Source of the DNA: Streptomyces hygroscopicus
GTDB lineage: Bacteria > Actinomycetota > Actinomycetes > Streptomycetales > Streptomycetaceae
Direction of reading: 5' to 3'
Assembly (NCBI GenBank): GCA_002021875.1
Contig: CP018627.1
Location: 11,904,001-11,968,000 of the forward strand
Length of the DNA: 64,000 nucleotides
Each line of letters starts with the position of its first letter. The stretch's first letter is position 1. Of the stretch, positions 34,019 through 42,597 are shown piece after piece. The position numbers and the translations under genes are program-made. Below the pieces are notes generated by a model that was given only the letters and a program-made list of their open reading frames with translations, was not told the origin of the DNA and made no database searches.

Positions 34019-34822
34019 TCAGCTCTGGGCGGTGGCGTCGATCAGTGCGCGCTCGCCGACCTCGATGCGCATCGGCAGGTGGTTGCCGGGCGGCCTGAGC
34101 GGACAGACGAATACATCCGGGTTCAGGTGGTGGTGCGAGAGCGTGGCCTTGTTGAAGTCGACTGTCACGGTGCTGCCGGGCTCCAGCAGCGGCAGCACCA
34201 GCCAGCGGCCGATCGTCGGCGTCGATTCGCCGTTGGTCTCGTCGGTGAAGATCACCAGGCGCTGGCCGGGGAAGTCCTGGAGGACGGCCAGGACGAATTC
34301 GGCGCCGTCGATGGTCACGGCCAGGTCGACGGGGGCCAGGATGGCTTCGGTGCTGCGTGGGCTGGTCAGCCGCGGCACCTCGATGCGGCGCCCTTCGGGA
34401 GCTGCTCGGTACTGGCCTTCGAAGACCCAGGCGGGGTTGTAGGGGAAGGTGTCGATGCCTGTGAGTCCGGTGCGCTCGACGCGGCCTTGGTCCATGACGA
34501 CCAGGCCGTAGGAGCCGTCCGCGCCGCCGGCGAAGCCGATCCGGTTGTCAGGGAATTCCAGGGAGGTGCCGGAGGGGACGGGGCTCGTTCCATCGACCAG
34601 TCTGCCGGCCACCTGCACGCCGTCGATGGCCTTGGCCGTCACGGTCAGGTCTCCCGCTTCGGTGGTGCGCCATTCACCGGGGATGCCGGGAAGCGTATGA
34701 GGGCCCGGGTCGGTGATCTTGGCGTTGGCGACGACCTTGGCCTTGCCGTTCGCGCCGGCGATCTCTTCCCATCGGTCCTGGCACCAGGCTTCGTAGTCGG
34801 CGGGGATCTGTGGTGCGGTCAT
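34019..34822 (-). CDS. DUF1684 domain-containing protein
   Basis: A 267-residue soluble protein. The ending HHLNPDVFVCPLRPPGNHLP with MRIEVGER is the DUF1684 signature (N-P-x-x-x-C-P-L-P-P-x-x-N), preceded by TIDGAEFVLAVLQDFPGQRL and FTDETNGESTPTIGRWLVLP. The function of the family is unknown; members are frequent in actinobacteria. The ATG at 34822 has GGGAG five bases upstream; a longer open frame above it is antisense of the next gene. It lies 172 bases from the methyltransferase gene and 55 bases from the NTF2-like gene, so these three may be one transcript. Confidence 0.88.
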   Translation of the reverse strand: MTAPQIPADYEAWCQDRWEEIAGANGKAKVVANAKITDPGPHTLPGIPGEWRTTEAGDLTVTAKAIDGVQVAGRLVDGTSPVPSGTSLEFPDNRIGFAGGADGSYGLVVMDQGRVERTGLTGIDTFPYNPAWVFEGQYRAAPEGRRIEVPRLTSPRSTEAILAPVDLAVTIDGAEFVLAVLQDFPGQRLVIFTDETNGESTPTIGRWLVLPLLEPGSTVTVDFNKATLSHHHLNPDVFVCPLRPPGNHLPMRIEVGERALIDATAQS

Positions 34823-34994
34823 GAATGCTCCCTTTCCTCTCCGCCCGCGCTGTGGGGTCGCGGCGATAGCGCTGCGCGGGCGTGGTTGCTCAGCCCAACG
34901 AAGCGCTTGGCGCTGCGCAGGCGGTGGTTGCGTATGAGGCAAGCAATTCGGTGCTGAGGCGGCCCGGGCAGGCAACCCTGTGTTGCGCCTGGTG

Positions 34995-35888
34995 TCAGGC
35001 GCGGCGGGCGGCCCAGACGGTGCGCTCGGTGCGTACGGCGAGATCCTCGCGGCGCAGGAGGCTGTTCGGGCTGTCGGTATCCAGGAGGTCGTCGAGAGCG
35101 GTGAGGTCCTCGGGGCTGAGAGCGGGGGCGGCGACGCCGCGGATGCGCTGCAGGCTGCCGTAGGCGTAGCGGCCGATCGCCTCGCTGCGCTCACCTTCGA
35201 TGTTGACGGTGATGGTGCGCTCGTCCTCGACGGTGAAGCCGGCGGCTGTCAGCATCGGACCCCAGTCCGCGCCGCGGTGCGGAACGTGCTCGGCGTGGAA
35301 GCTGTCGGTCGCGGCATGGGCGCGCTCTTCGAGGCCCGGCCGGTTCTCCGGGGCGCCGGCAGGCAGGAAGCGGGGGAAGCCCGCGAGCTCGACAACGGCG
35401 AACAGGCCCCCGGGGGCAAGCAGTTCGTGGACGCTCCGGAGGGCGCGGTCGGGGTCGGCCATGTGGTGCATCGAGGCCGAGGCCCACACCAGATCCGGCC
35501 TGCCGAGATCGGGCCAGCGGTTGCTGTCGAGGTCGGCCTGCACGGTCCGTACGCACTCCTCGACACCGCGGGCGCATGCCTTCTCGCGCAGGAACTGGAG
35601 GTGCCCCGCCGAGGCGTCGACGGCGGTGACGTGCGCGTCGGGGAAGCGTTCGAGGAGTGCGAAGGTGCCCGCGCCGGTGCCGCAGCCCAGGTCCACGATC
35701 TGGCGCGGCTCACTCTTCAGCGGCAGCCAGGCGGTGATGGACGCTATGTGCTCGGCGAGCACCTCGGCATCCAGATCGAGGATCTCCGCCTGCCCGCCAT
35801 CGCTGTGCTCTCGGTGGCCGCTATGGCTGTGGTCGGGGTGATGACCGCCTTCGCCATGGTGATGGTGGGGCTGGTGCGTTTGGGTCAT
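34995..35888 (-). CDS. Class I SAM-dependent methyltransferase with His-rich N-terminus
   Basis: A 297-residue methyltransferase. Motif I is IVDLGCGTGAGTFALLERFP near residue 65, followed by VTAVDASAGHL, VWASASMHHMADPDRALRSV and LLAPGGLFAVVELAG. The first 30 residues contain about ten histidines (HHHHGEGGHHPDHSHSGH), a metal-binding tail found on some actinobacterial methyltransferases. It is divergent from nothing; the next gene upstream (XRE-cupin) is on the same strand. The acceptor molecule cannot be told, but the cluster holds redox and export genes typical of small-molecule tailoring or detoxification. Confidence 0.9.
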   Translation of the reverse strand: MTQTHQPHHHHGEGGHHPDHSHSGHREHSDGGQAEILDLDAEVLAEHIASITAWLPLKSEPRQIVDLGCGTGAGTFALLERFPDAHVTAVDASAGHLQFLREKACARGVEECVRTVQADLDSNRWPDLGRPDLVWASASMHHMADPDRALRSVHELLAPGGLFAVVELAGFPRFLPAGAPENRPGLEERAHAATDSFHAEHVPHRGADWGPMLTAAGFTVEDERTITVNIEGERSEAIGRYAYGSLQRIRGVAAPALSPEDLTALDDLLDTDSPNSLLRREDLAVRTERTVWAARRA

Positions 35889-36015
35889 GGCAACACCGTA
35901 AGCCCGTCATGCGCCTGCCGCATGACTGCTTGCGAGATGCGCAAGAAGGTGGCTTGGTGTGCTGCCCGGCACGCAAGATTGCCCGCCGCGCCGGGGTCCG
36001 GTCGACCGTAGCCCG

Positions 36016-36639
36016 CTATTCGCAAGGGCCCTGGGCGCCTCCGCAGTCGGCTTCGGAGCCGTCAGCGCCGGCGTCCTTCTGGTGGCCGCGGCGGGCGTCG
36101 CGGTCGAAGATGCCCATGATCTCGCACGGTCCGCCATCGGCGCCGATGGCGTGCGGCATCATGGTGGGGAACTCTGCGGCCTGGTTGGTCTCGATGCGAA
36201 AGCGCCGGTGGCCGAGCATGAGGATGGCGGTGCCGGACAGCACCACCAGCCATTCACGGCCGGGGTGGGCGCGCATGCGGGCCGGGTTGTCGGGCGGAGG
36301 GTTGGTCATCCGCTGACGCATCACGCTCATTCCAGGGTTGCCCTTTATGGGCCAGCGCATCAGGCCGTGGGTGCCGTCGATCATCGGGCTGATGACGACG
36401 TCGTCGGCGGCGTTCTCCACGAGCTGGTCCAAGGTGGTATCCAGTGCGCGGGCAAGGGTGACCAGCTGATCCAGGGCGAGGCGGCGCTGACCGTTCTCGA
36501 TGCGGCTCAGTGAGGACTGGCTGAGGTTGGCGCGGGTGGCCAGCTCCTCCAGTGACCAGCCCTGCGCGACGCGCAGCGCGCGGATCCGTTTGCGTACGAG
36601 GCTGTCCAGCTGCCCATCTTCTTGCGTCATAAGCAACAT
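36016..36639 (-). CDS. XRE-family regulator with C-terminal cupin domain
   Basis: A 207-residue regulator: helix-turn-helix in residues 15-70 (IRALRVAQGWSLEELATRAN, LSQSSLSRIENGQRRLALDQ) and a cupin sensor in the second half (MRAHPGREWLVVLSGTAILM, LGHRRFRIETNQAAEFPTMM). It is divergent from the thioredoxin-reductase-like gene with only 41 bases between the start codons, so it probably controls both that gene and the exporter. The ATG at 36639 (or 36630) is chosen by similarity of the HTH distance; an upstream extension in the same frame overlaps the divergent gene and looks antisense. Confidence 0.88.
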   Translation of the reverse strand: MLLMTQEDGQLDSLVRKRIRALRVAQGWSLEELATRANLSQSSLSRIENGQRRLALDQLVTLARALDTTLDQLVENAADDVVISPMIDGTHGLMRWPIKGNPGMSVMRQRMTNPPPDNPARMRAHPGREWLVVLSGTAILMLGHRRFRIETNQAAEFPTMMPHAIGADGGPCEIMGIFDRDARRGHQKDAGADGSEADCGGAQGPCE

Positions 36640-36680
36640 AGTATGCCCTTGATGCAACGCGGGTTTAACGTCGAATCCAG

Positions 36681-37727
36681 ATGGCCCAGCACGGGGGCCA
36701 CGTACGACGAAAGGGCGCGACATGTCTTGCGCAGACTTCCCGCTACGAGAGCGACGCACTGCCCACCGAGACCGTGGATGTAGTGGTGATCGGCGGCGGC
36801 GCCGCGGGGCTGAACGGCGCGCTGATGCTGGCCCGCTCCCGCCGCTCGGTCGTCGTGATCGACAGCGGCACCCCGCGCAACGCCCCCGCGGCCGCCATGC
36901 ACGGCTTCATCGTCCTGGACGGTACCCCGCCCCTCGAGATCCTCAAGCGCGGACGCCAGCAGATACGCGAGTACGGCGGCCGGATCGTCTTCGGGGAAGT
37001 GGCCACAGCCGAACCCGCCGCCCCCTCAGCAGACGGCGACCTGCGGTTTACCGTCACCCTGGCCGACGGCCGCACGCTGACGGCGCGCCGGGTACTAGTG
37101 GCCACCGGCCTGCGCGACGTGCTGCCCGAGGTACCCGGCCTTGCCGACCACTGGGGCCACAGCGTGGTGCACTGCCCCTACTGCCACGGCTGGGAGGTCC
37201 GCGACAAGTCCATCGGCATCCTCGCCACCGGCCCCGCCTCCGTCCACCACGCCTGGCTGTTCCGCCAACTGACGGATGACCTCATCTACTTCACCCGCGG
37301 CACCGAGTTGGACGCGGAGACCCGCGCCCGCTTCGCCGCTCGCAACATCCGCATCATCGAGACCGAGGTGAAGGAAGTCGTCAGCGAAGCGGACGCACTC
37401 GCAGGCGTCCTCTTGACGGACGGCACCTTTGTGGGACGGCGGGTTCTGGCTGTGGCCACGCAGACGCAGGCCCGTGCCGAGGGCTTGGAGGGCCTGAAGC
37501 TGCCGGTGGAAGACCTGCCCGACAACATGGGCCGCCGCTTCGCCTCCTCCATGGCCGGTACCACCGAGATCGCTGGCGTGTGGGTGGCCGGCAACGCCAC
37601 CGACCTCACGGCCCAGGTTGGCGCCTCCGCCGCAGCCGGAGCCCTGGCCGGCTCCCACATCAACGCCCTGCTGGCCACCGCGGACACCGATACCGCGCTC
37701 GCCGCCGCGCAAAAGACCACCGGCTGA
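36681..37727 (+). CDS. Thioredoxin-reductase-like NAD(P)/FAD-dependent oxidoreductase
   Basis: A 348-residue flavoprotein: FAD motif VVVIGGGAAGLNGALMLARS near residue 35, a CPYC redox pair (VVHCPYCHGWEV) near residue 165, a second nucleotide-binding part, and GVWVAGNATDLTAQVGASAA at the C-terminus. The CPYC form occurs in stand-alone reductases of the TrxR/gliotoxin-reductase class, which may act on low-molecular thiols or disulfide-containing metabolites. The start is uncertain: ATG 36681 has no clear ribosome site, and ATG 36722 has AAAGGGC but is in another frame, so a small frameshift near the 5' end is possible. GTG at 36774 would give a minimal protein. Confidence 0.85.
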   Translation: MAQHGGHVRRKGATCLAQTSRYESDALPTETVDVVVIGGGAAGLNGALMLARSRRSVVVIDSGTPRNAPAAAMHGFIVLDGTPPLEILKRGRQQIREYGGRIVFGEVATAEPAAPSADGDLRFTVTLADGRTLTARRVLVATGLRDVLPEVPGLADHWGHSVVHCPYCHGWEVRDKSIGILATGPASVHHAWLFRQLTDDLIYFTRGTELDAETRARFAARNIRIIETEVKEVVSEADALAGVLLTDGTFVGRRVLAVATQTQARAEGLEGLKLPVEDLPDNMGRRFASSMAGTTEIAGVWVAGNATDLTAQVGASAAAGALAGSHINALLATADTDTALAAAQKTTG

Positions 37728-37861
37728 CGATAAGCCCCCGCTGCTGAAGAACCGCGCGACCGCGATCCAGCGGTCCGCGCGTGAGCAGGTCACCACCTCA
37801 CTATCTTGGCGACCGGTCCTGTCCCGGCGCTGATTCTGCATGCCCTTTTTGGAGGGAATAC

Positions 37862-39455
37862 ATGAGTACGAACCAGCCTCCCCAGACGGCGGCCGCGCCG
37901 GATGCGCGTCAGCTGCGCGCGATCCTGATCACCGTCTCGATCGCGCTGATGGCCGTCATCGCATCCGTGTCCGGGCTGAACGTCGCCCAGACCCACATGG
38001 CGGTCGAATGGGGCGCCTCGCAGACCGCCGTCCTGTGGATCATCAACATCTACACGCTCGCTCTGGCTGCCCTGCTGTTGCCGCTCGGTGCGATCGGTGA
38101 CCGGCTGGGCCGCAAGCCCATGCTGATCACCGGGCTGATCATCTTCGGTGCCGCCAGCGTCGTCGCCGGCCTGGCCCCGTCGGCCGCGGTGATGATTGGC
38201 GCCCGTGTGGCGGCCGGTATCAGCGCCGCGATGATCATGCCGATCACGCTGGCCGTCATCACCTCCACCTTCCCTGAGGAGGAGCGGGGCAAGGCGATCG
38301 GCGTATGGACCGGTGTCGCCGGAGGCGGCGGCATCCTGGGCATGTTCCTCTCCGCCCTGTTGGTCGATGTCGCCAACTGGCGCTGGCTGTTCGTGCTGCC
38401 CGTGGTCCTGGTCATCGTCGCGCTGGCGATGACGCTGAAATCAGTGCCCAACCCCCGCGAACGCTCCACCCATTCGTTCGACACCATCGGTGCGCTGGTC
38501 TCCACCATCGCCGTGATCGGTCTCATCTTTGTCCTCCAGGAAGGCCCCGAACGAGGCTGGACCGCCCCCATCACCCTGATCAGTCTCGGCGTCGGCCTAG
38601 TCGCCGCCATCGCCTTCGTGGCCTGGGAGCTGCACCGCCGTGATGCCTCGCTGCTGGATGTGCGCCTGTTCCGTGAGCGCGGTCTGGCCAGCGGCTCGAT
38701 CACACTGCTGGTCGTCTTCGGCGTCCAGGCGGGTATCGCCGTCGTGCTCTTCCCGTTTTTCCAGGCCGTGCTGGGCTGGTCCGGGCTGCTGTCGACCGTG
38801 GCGATGATGCCGATGGCCGTCATGATGATGATGACCTCGGGCTTGGCCCCCCAAGCTGGCCGCCAAGATCGGCGCCCGCTCCACCATGGCCGTGGGCGTC
38901 GCCCTGGCCACCCTCGGGCTGTCCCTGATGGCGCTGTTCGTGTCCGTTAACGGCGGCTACCTGTCCATCCTGGCCGGCATGCTCGCCATGGGTATCGGTA
39001 TGGGTCTGTCGATGACTCCCTCCACCGAGGCCATCACCAGCTCCCTGCCCCGCGCCAAGCAGGGCGTCGCCTCCGCTCTCAACGACGTCACCCGCGAGTT
39101 TGGCACCGCCCTGGGTGTCGCGATGCTCGGCGCGCTCCTGGCCAACGGCTACCGCAGCGCCATCGACGACAAGCTCGACGGCATCCCTGCCGGTGCTGCG
39201 GACACCGCCCGCGAAGGCATCGCCAACGCCATTGAGGTCGCGCCCAAGACCGGCAGCCACGCCCAGGACCTGGTCCACGCCGCGCAGCAGTCCTTCGTCG
39301 ACGGCTGGCAGCAGGCCATGTGGATCGGCGCCGCCGTCATGGCCGCACTGCTTGTCTACGTCGCCCTGCGTGGTCCGAAGAACACCGTGCCCCTCCCACC
39401 CGACGCCGAGGCGGCCCCGGAGACCGAGGTCGTGGAGAACGTCGCCGCCCGCTGA
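37862..39455 (+). pseudogene. DHA2-type MFS drug exporter interrupted by one extra C
   Basis: From ATG 37862 (GGAGGGAATAC upstream) the protein has MFS features: ALLLPLGAIGDRLGRKPMLI (motif A), a second TM bundle and 14 expected helices. At 38847-38852 a run of six Cs shifts the frame: SGLAP is followed by KLAAKIGARSTMAVGVALAT only in the other frame, which then runs to 39455 through TPSTEAITSSLPRAKQGVAS and the last helices. Five Cs would restore an approximately 530-residue transporter. Either a natural frameshift or a sequencing error is possible. It belongs to the regulator/reductase group and would export a drug-like compound. Confidence 0.82.
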
Positions 39456-39647
39456 TCCCGCAGAAACCGAGTGCGGACGGAGCACGACGCCGCCCGCACG
39501 GCAGGCGGCCGTCGGGCACACCGCGACATCACTGAGCCCTTTTCAAGCTGGCGGTGCTGACCGCGAGTTGGACTGTCCCGCGCAACGACCAAGCTCCTGG
39601 TAGACGGGTTCTCGAGCAAGATCACCCGTGTCCGCCACGAGCTTCGC

Positions 39648-39863
39648 GTGATTGCCTACCCGTCCTCGATTGATCTGTCCAGCCGCACCTTGCGGTTCCT
39701 GACCGGGCAACTGACAGCCCGGCGGCAGGAGATCGGAACGCGGTGGCGGCGCCTTCCTGCTGGACGTCAGGCCCTGCTCGCCCTGGCCCATCTGCGGTGC
39801 GGTGACACTTACGCCCAACTCGCCGCCGGGTTCGGCATCGGGATCGCGACCGTGCGTGTCTAG
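39648..39863 (+). pseudogene. IS5-like transposase N-terminal fragment
   Basis: VIAYPSSIDLSSRTLRFLTG, EIGTRWRRLPAGRQALLALA, HLRCGDTYAQLAAGFGIGIA is the helix-turn-helix start of DDE_Tnp_4-type transposases. It ends in a stop after about 70 residues; the catalytic part is absent. Sequence directly after belongs to another gene start. Confidence 0.72.
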
Positions 39864-39898
39864 GCTGGGAAACCCCAGGAGGGCGGAGGAGGTGCCCC

Positions 39899-39961
39899 AT
39901 GCCACGCCCTGTGTGGTCCGGAGCGGTCAGCTTCGGGCTCGTGACTTCTCTGAACTGCTGA
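39899..39961 (+). pseudogene. Ku protein 5' end fragment
   Basis: GGAGGAGGTG and an ATG are followed by PRPVWSGAVSFGLVT, the conserved N-terminus of bacterial Ku (non-homologous end joining). The frame ends with SLNC and a stop after 20 residues. Only the promoter-proximal end of a ku gene remains, brought here by a rearrangement. Confidence 0.7.
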
Positions 39962-40071
39962 GGTTTCGACGTCGGCGCCCGGGTTGAGTAGTTGAAGTAC
40001 AGGGCGTACTGGCCAAGCCATCCGTGCGGGTCCCCGGCCCGTCCCGGCAAGGGGCTCGCACAGAGCCGGAA

Positions 40072-40782
40072 TCAACTCGGCTGGTCGCCGGTGTACCGGT
40101 AGATGTCGCCGGCGCTGTTGACGTGCCACACGGTGCCGTCGGCGCCCGCGCCGATGTCGGTGGCGGCGCCGGGGATCTTGATCCACGGGTTGGTGCCGCT
40201 GGCGTCGTTGTTGGTGTACCGGTAGATGCTGCCGGCGGGGTCGATGCCCCACACGTTCGTCCGGGAGCCTACCGCGATGCGCTTGAGGCTGCCGGGGACG
40301 CTCTTCCACGTGGTCGAGCTGTCCTGGTCCCCGATGTATCGGTAGATCTGGTTGCCGCTGTTGACGCACCACACGGTGCCGTCGGCGCCCGCGCCGATGT
40401 CGGTGGCAACGCCAGAGATCTTGATCCACGGGTTGGCGTCGTTGTTGGTGTAGCGGTAGATGGCGCCGGCGGAGTCCACCCCCCACACGTTCGTCCGGGA
40501 GCCCGCGTCGATGCGGACCAGGCTCCCGTTGATGCCCACCCAATTGGTGGTCCCCTGGTCTCCGGTGTACCGGTAGATCTGGTTGCCGCTGTTGACCCCC
40601 CACACGGTGCCGTCTGCCGCGGCACCGATGTCGCTCAATCCCCCGGGAATGTTGATCCACGGGTTGGCGTCGTAGTTGGTGTACCGGTAGATGGCGCTCG
40701 CCGCGTTCACACCCCACACCGTCGTCCTGGACCCCACCGAGATGGCACTGAGACCGCCCGCGACCTTCACCCAGTCCGCCAT
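40072..40782 (-). CDS. Tectonin-like six-repeat beta-propeller protein
   Basis: A 236-residue protein made of six repeats of about 38 residues. Two repeat types alternate three times: one like GSRTNVWGVDSAGAIYRYT and one like NPWIKI.G..TDIGAGADGT, then VW.VNSG.QIYRYTGDQ. The W-x-x-I/V-x-G ... W-G-V-x-x-x-x-x-I-Y-R pattern is that of tectonin propellers, lectin-like proteins that bind methylated or other surface glycans in fungi and bacteria. No signal peptide is visible. The ATG at 40782 has AAAGGG about ten bases upstream. It lies alone between mobile fragments; it may be a defensive or competitive lectin. Confidence 0.85.
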   Translation of the reverse strand: MADWVKVAGGLSAISVGSRTTVWGVNAASAIYRYTNYDANPWINIPGGLSDIGAAADGTVWGVNSGNQIYRYTGDQGTTNWVGINGSLVRIDAGSRTNVWGVDSAGAIYRYTNNDANPWIKISGVATDIGAGADGTVWCVNSGNQIYRYIGDQDSSTTWKSVPGSLKRIAVGSRTNVWGIDPAGSIYRYTNNDASGTNPWIKIPGAATDIGAGADGTVWHVNSAGDIYRYTGDQPS

Positions 40783-41130
40783 GCCGAGCACACCCTTTCT
40801 CGAATCCGGTAGTAGCCGTCATCCTTCGCAATGAGATGAGCTGATAAGCCAGGAGAACGCCTGTCCTGATCTCAAATAAGCCAGTAAGGGAGTGTTTCAA
40901 CTCCTATCTCCTTGTGGGGCGGAGGCAGGAGCGCCTCGGGAGGCAGTACTTTGGCGCGAAGCGTTGTCCCACCCTGGGGGGATCGACACGAGCGCCGGTT
41001 CATGCCTCCCACCAGGTCGGCCCTGCCGACCGGAGGTGGACGGGGTCGGCGCGGGAGACCGAGAGACGGCAGGAGTGAGCGTTCAGCGGATACAGCGCTC
41101 ACACAGGTTCCCGGGCCGGCATGCCGAGCA

Positions 41131-41345
41131 TCACCGGCCCTGTCCAGGGGCCCTGTCGACCTGGCTGATCTTGAACTGGGCTCCGGCCAGGCTGACCTGG
41201 AGTCCTTCGATGTCGCCGAGCCAGCCTTCCCGCTCTGCCTCGGCGATGCGGTCGAGTAGGTTGTCGTGGATCTCCACCAGGCGGCCGCGTTGTGCCGGAT
41301 CCGGTCGAAGCAGTGAGCAGCGCACGCAGGCCTCTCTGAACTTGG
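41131..41345 (-). pseudogene. Integrase C-terminal tail C
   Basis: REACVRCSLLRPDPAQRGRL, then HDNLLDRIAEAEREGWLGDI and EGLQVSLAGAQFKISQVDR form the same coiled integrase end as tails A, B and D. The tyrosine-recombinase catalytic domain is missing. Confidence 0.72.
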
Positions 41346-41477
41346 GGGCCGGGTCCGTCCCAAAGCCTCTGATCTGCAGCTCTGTGAAACCGAATTGGTG
41401 ATGCCAGAGGGATCACAGCGAGATGTTCCGGAGAGCGAGAGCCCGCTCCGTCTGCCGCCTTAGTACTGTGGCTTCGC

Positions 41478-42279
41478 ATGACCGACACCGAGATCGAGAT
41501 CACCGCAGACCTGGTCCGCGAGCTGCTGGAGGAGCAGCATCCAGACCTTGCAGGGTTGGCCATCCGCGAGGTGGCGGGCGGCTGGGGCAACCAAATGTGG
41601 CGTCTCGGGGACGAGTTGGCCGTGCGCATGCAGCGGATGGACCCCACCCCAGAGCTCCAGCTCAAGGAGCGGCGGTGGCTCCCCGTGCTGGCCCCGCGCC
41701 TGCCGCTCCCGGTGCCGACCCCGGTGCGGTTCGGCGAACCGTCCGAGTGCTTCCCCAAGCACTGGACCGTGATGACGTGGGTTCCCGGCGAGCCGCTGGA
41801 CCACGGCTCGATCAGCCGCGGCGTCCACGCGGCCGACACGCTGGCGGGTTTCCTCCGGGCGCTCCATGTGGAGGCGCTCGCCGAGGCGCCGATCGCTACG
41901 GACCGCGGTGCCCATCCCAAGAACTACACGGACGGCTTCGAGAACTTCTTCCAGGCCGTTGCCCCCGACGACATCGCTGCCGACGTCCGGGCCGTCTGGG
42001 AGGACGCCGTTTCGGCCCGCGCGTGGGAGGGCCCGCCGGTGTGGGTGCACGGCGACCTGCATCCCGCGAACGTCGTCGTCTCGGACGGAACGCTCTCGGG
42101 CATCGTCGATTTCGGTGACATGTTCGCCGGCGATCCGGCGCGCCCGCGGGCTGGCCGCTATGAAGAGCCTCTTCCTGATGCTCATGGGGCAGAACGGAGA
42201 TCGGGGCCTTCCTGGCGGCAAGCCGAACTGGGGACCCGCAGGCCGGACGGCACTTGATCGTGTTCTGAAGGGTGTTTGA
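41478..42279 (+). pseudogene. Aminoglycoside-phosphotransferase-type kinase with an internal deletion
   Basis: The protein starts well: IREVAGGWGNQMWRLGDELA, HWTVMTWVPGEPLDHGSIS, VWVHGDLHPANVVVSDGTLS (Brenner motif HGDxxPxN) and GIVDFGDMFAGDPA (the DFG-like metal site). Immediately after, 60 or more residues are missing and the frame shifts: the normal C-terminus (RGLAAMKSLFLMLMGQNGDR, GLPGGKPNWGPAGRTALDRV) is found one frame away. The nucleotide-binding and catalytic residues remain, but the C-terminal helical lobe is destroyed. The substrate of such APH-fold kinases varies (aminoglycosides, macrolides, sugars). Confidence 0.78.
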
Positions 42280-42349
42280 TGCACGCTTTTTTGAACCTGT
42301 TATCGATCTTGATTGAGGGCCATGCGGCAACACACCTTCGTGGGTCCAT

Positions 42350-42580
42350 CGATCACCACGCGTGGTGGGGATGCCAAGGTCCAGAGCCGTATGCTGCCCG
42401 TGGCCCCGATCGAGCTGGCGGAGCTTCTCCTCAGCGCCAGCCAGACTGACCTGGAGACCCTCGACCTCGCCGAGCCAGCCTTCCGTCTCGGCTTCGGCGA
42501 TTCGGGTGATCAAGTTGTCGCGGATATCGGCAAGCCGTGCCCGTTGGGACGGGGCAGGTCGCAGGTGAGGCTCAACCTCG
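42350..42580 (-). pseudogene. Integrase C-terminal tail D, cut by an IS3 element
   Basis: PHLRPAPSQRARLADIRDNL, then ITRIAEAETEGWLGEVEGLQ and VSLAGAEEKLRQLDRG with ALDLGIPT. The upstream part is replaced by the IS3 element whose end lies at 42581, so the IS inserted into an already partial integrase or replaced its front. Confidence 0.72.
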
Positions 42581-42597
42581 GGAGTGGACACCGGGTT

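Noticed and set aside
40072..40791. Periodic DNA that might be a CRISPR or minisatellite array
   Set aside because: The period of about 117 and 230 bp follows protein blade repeats, with diverged codons and no identical short repeats with spacers.
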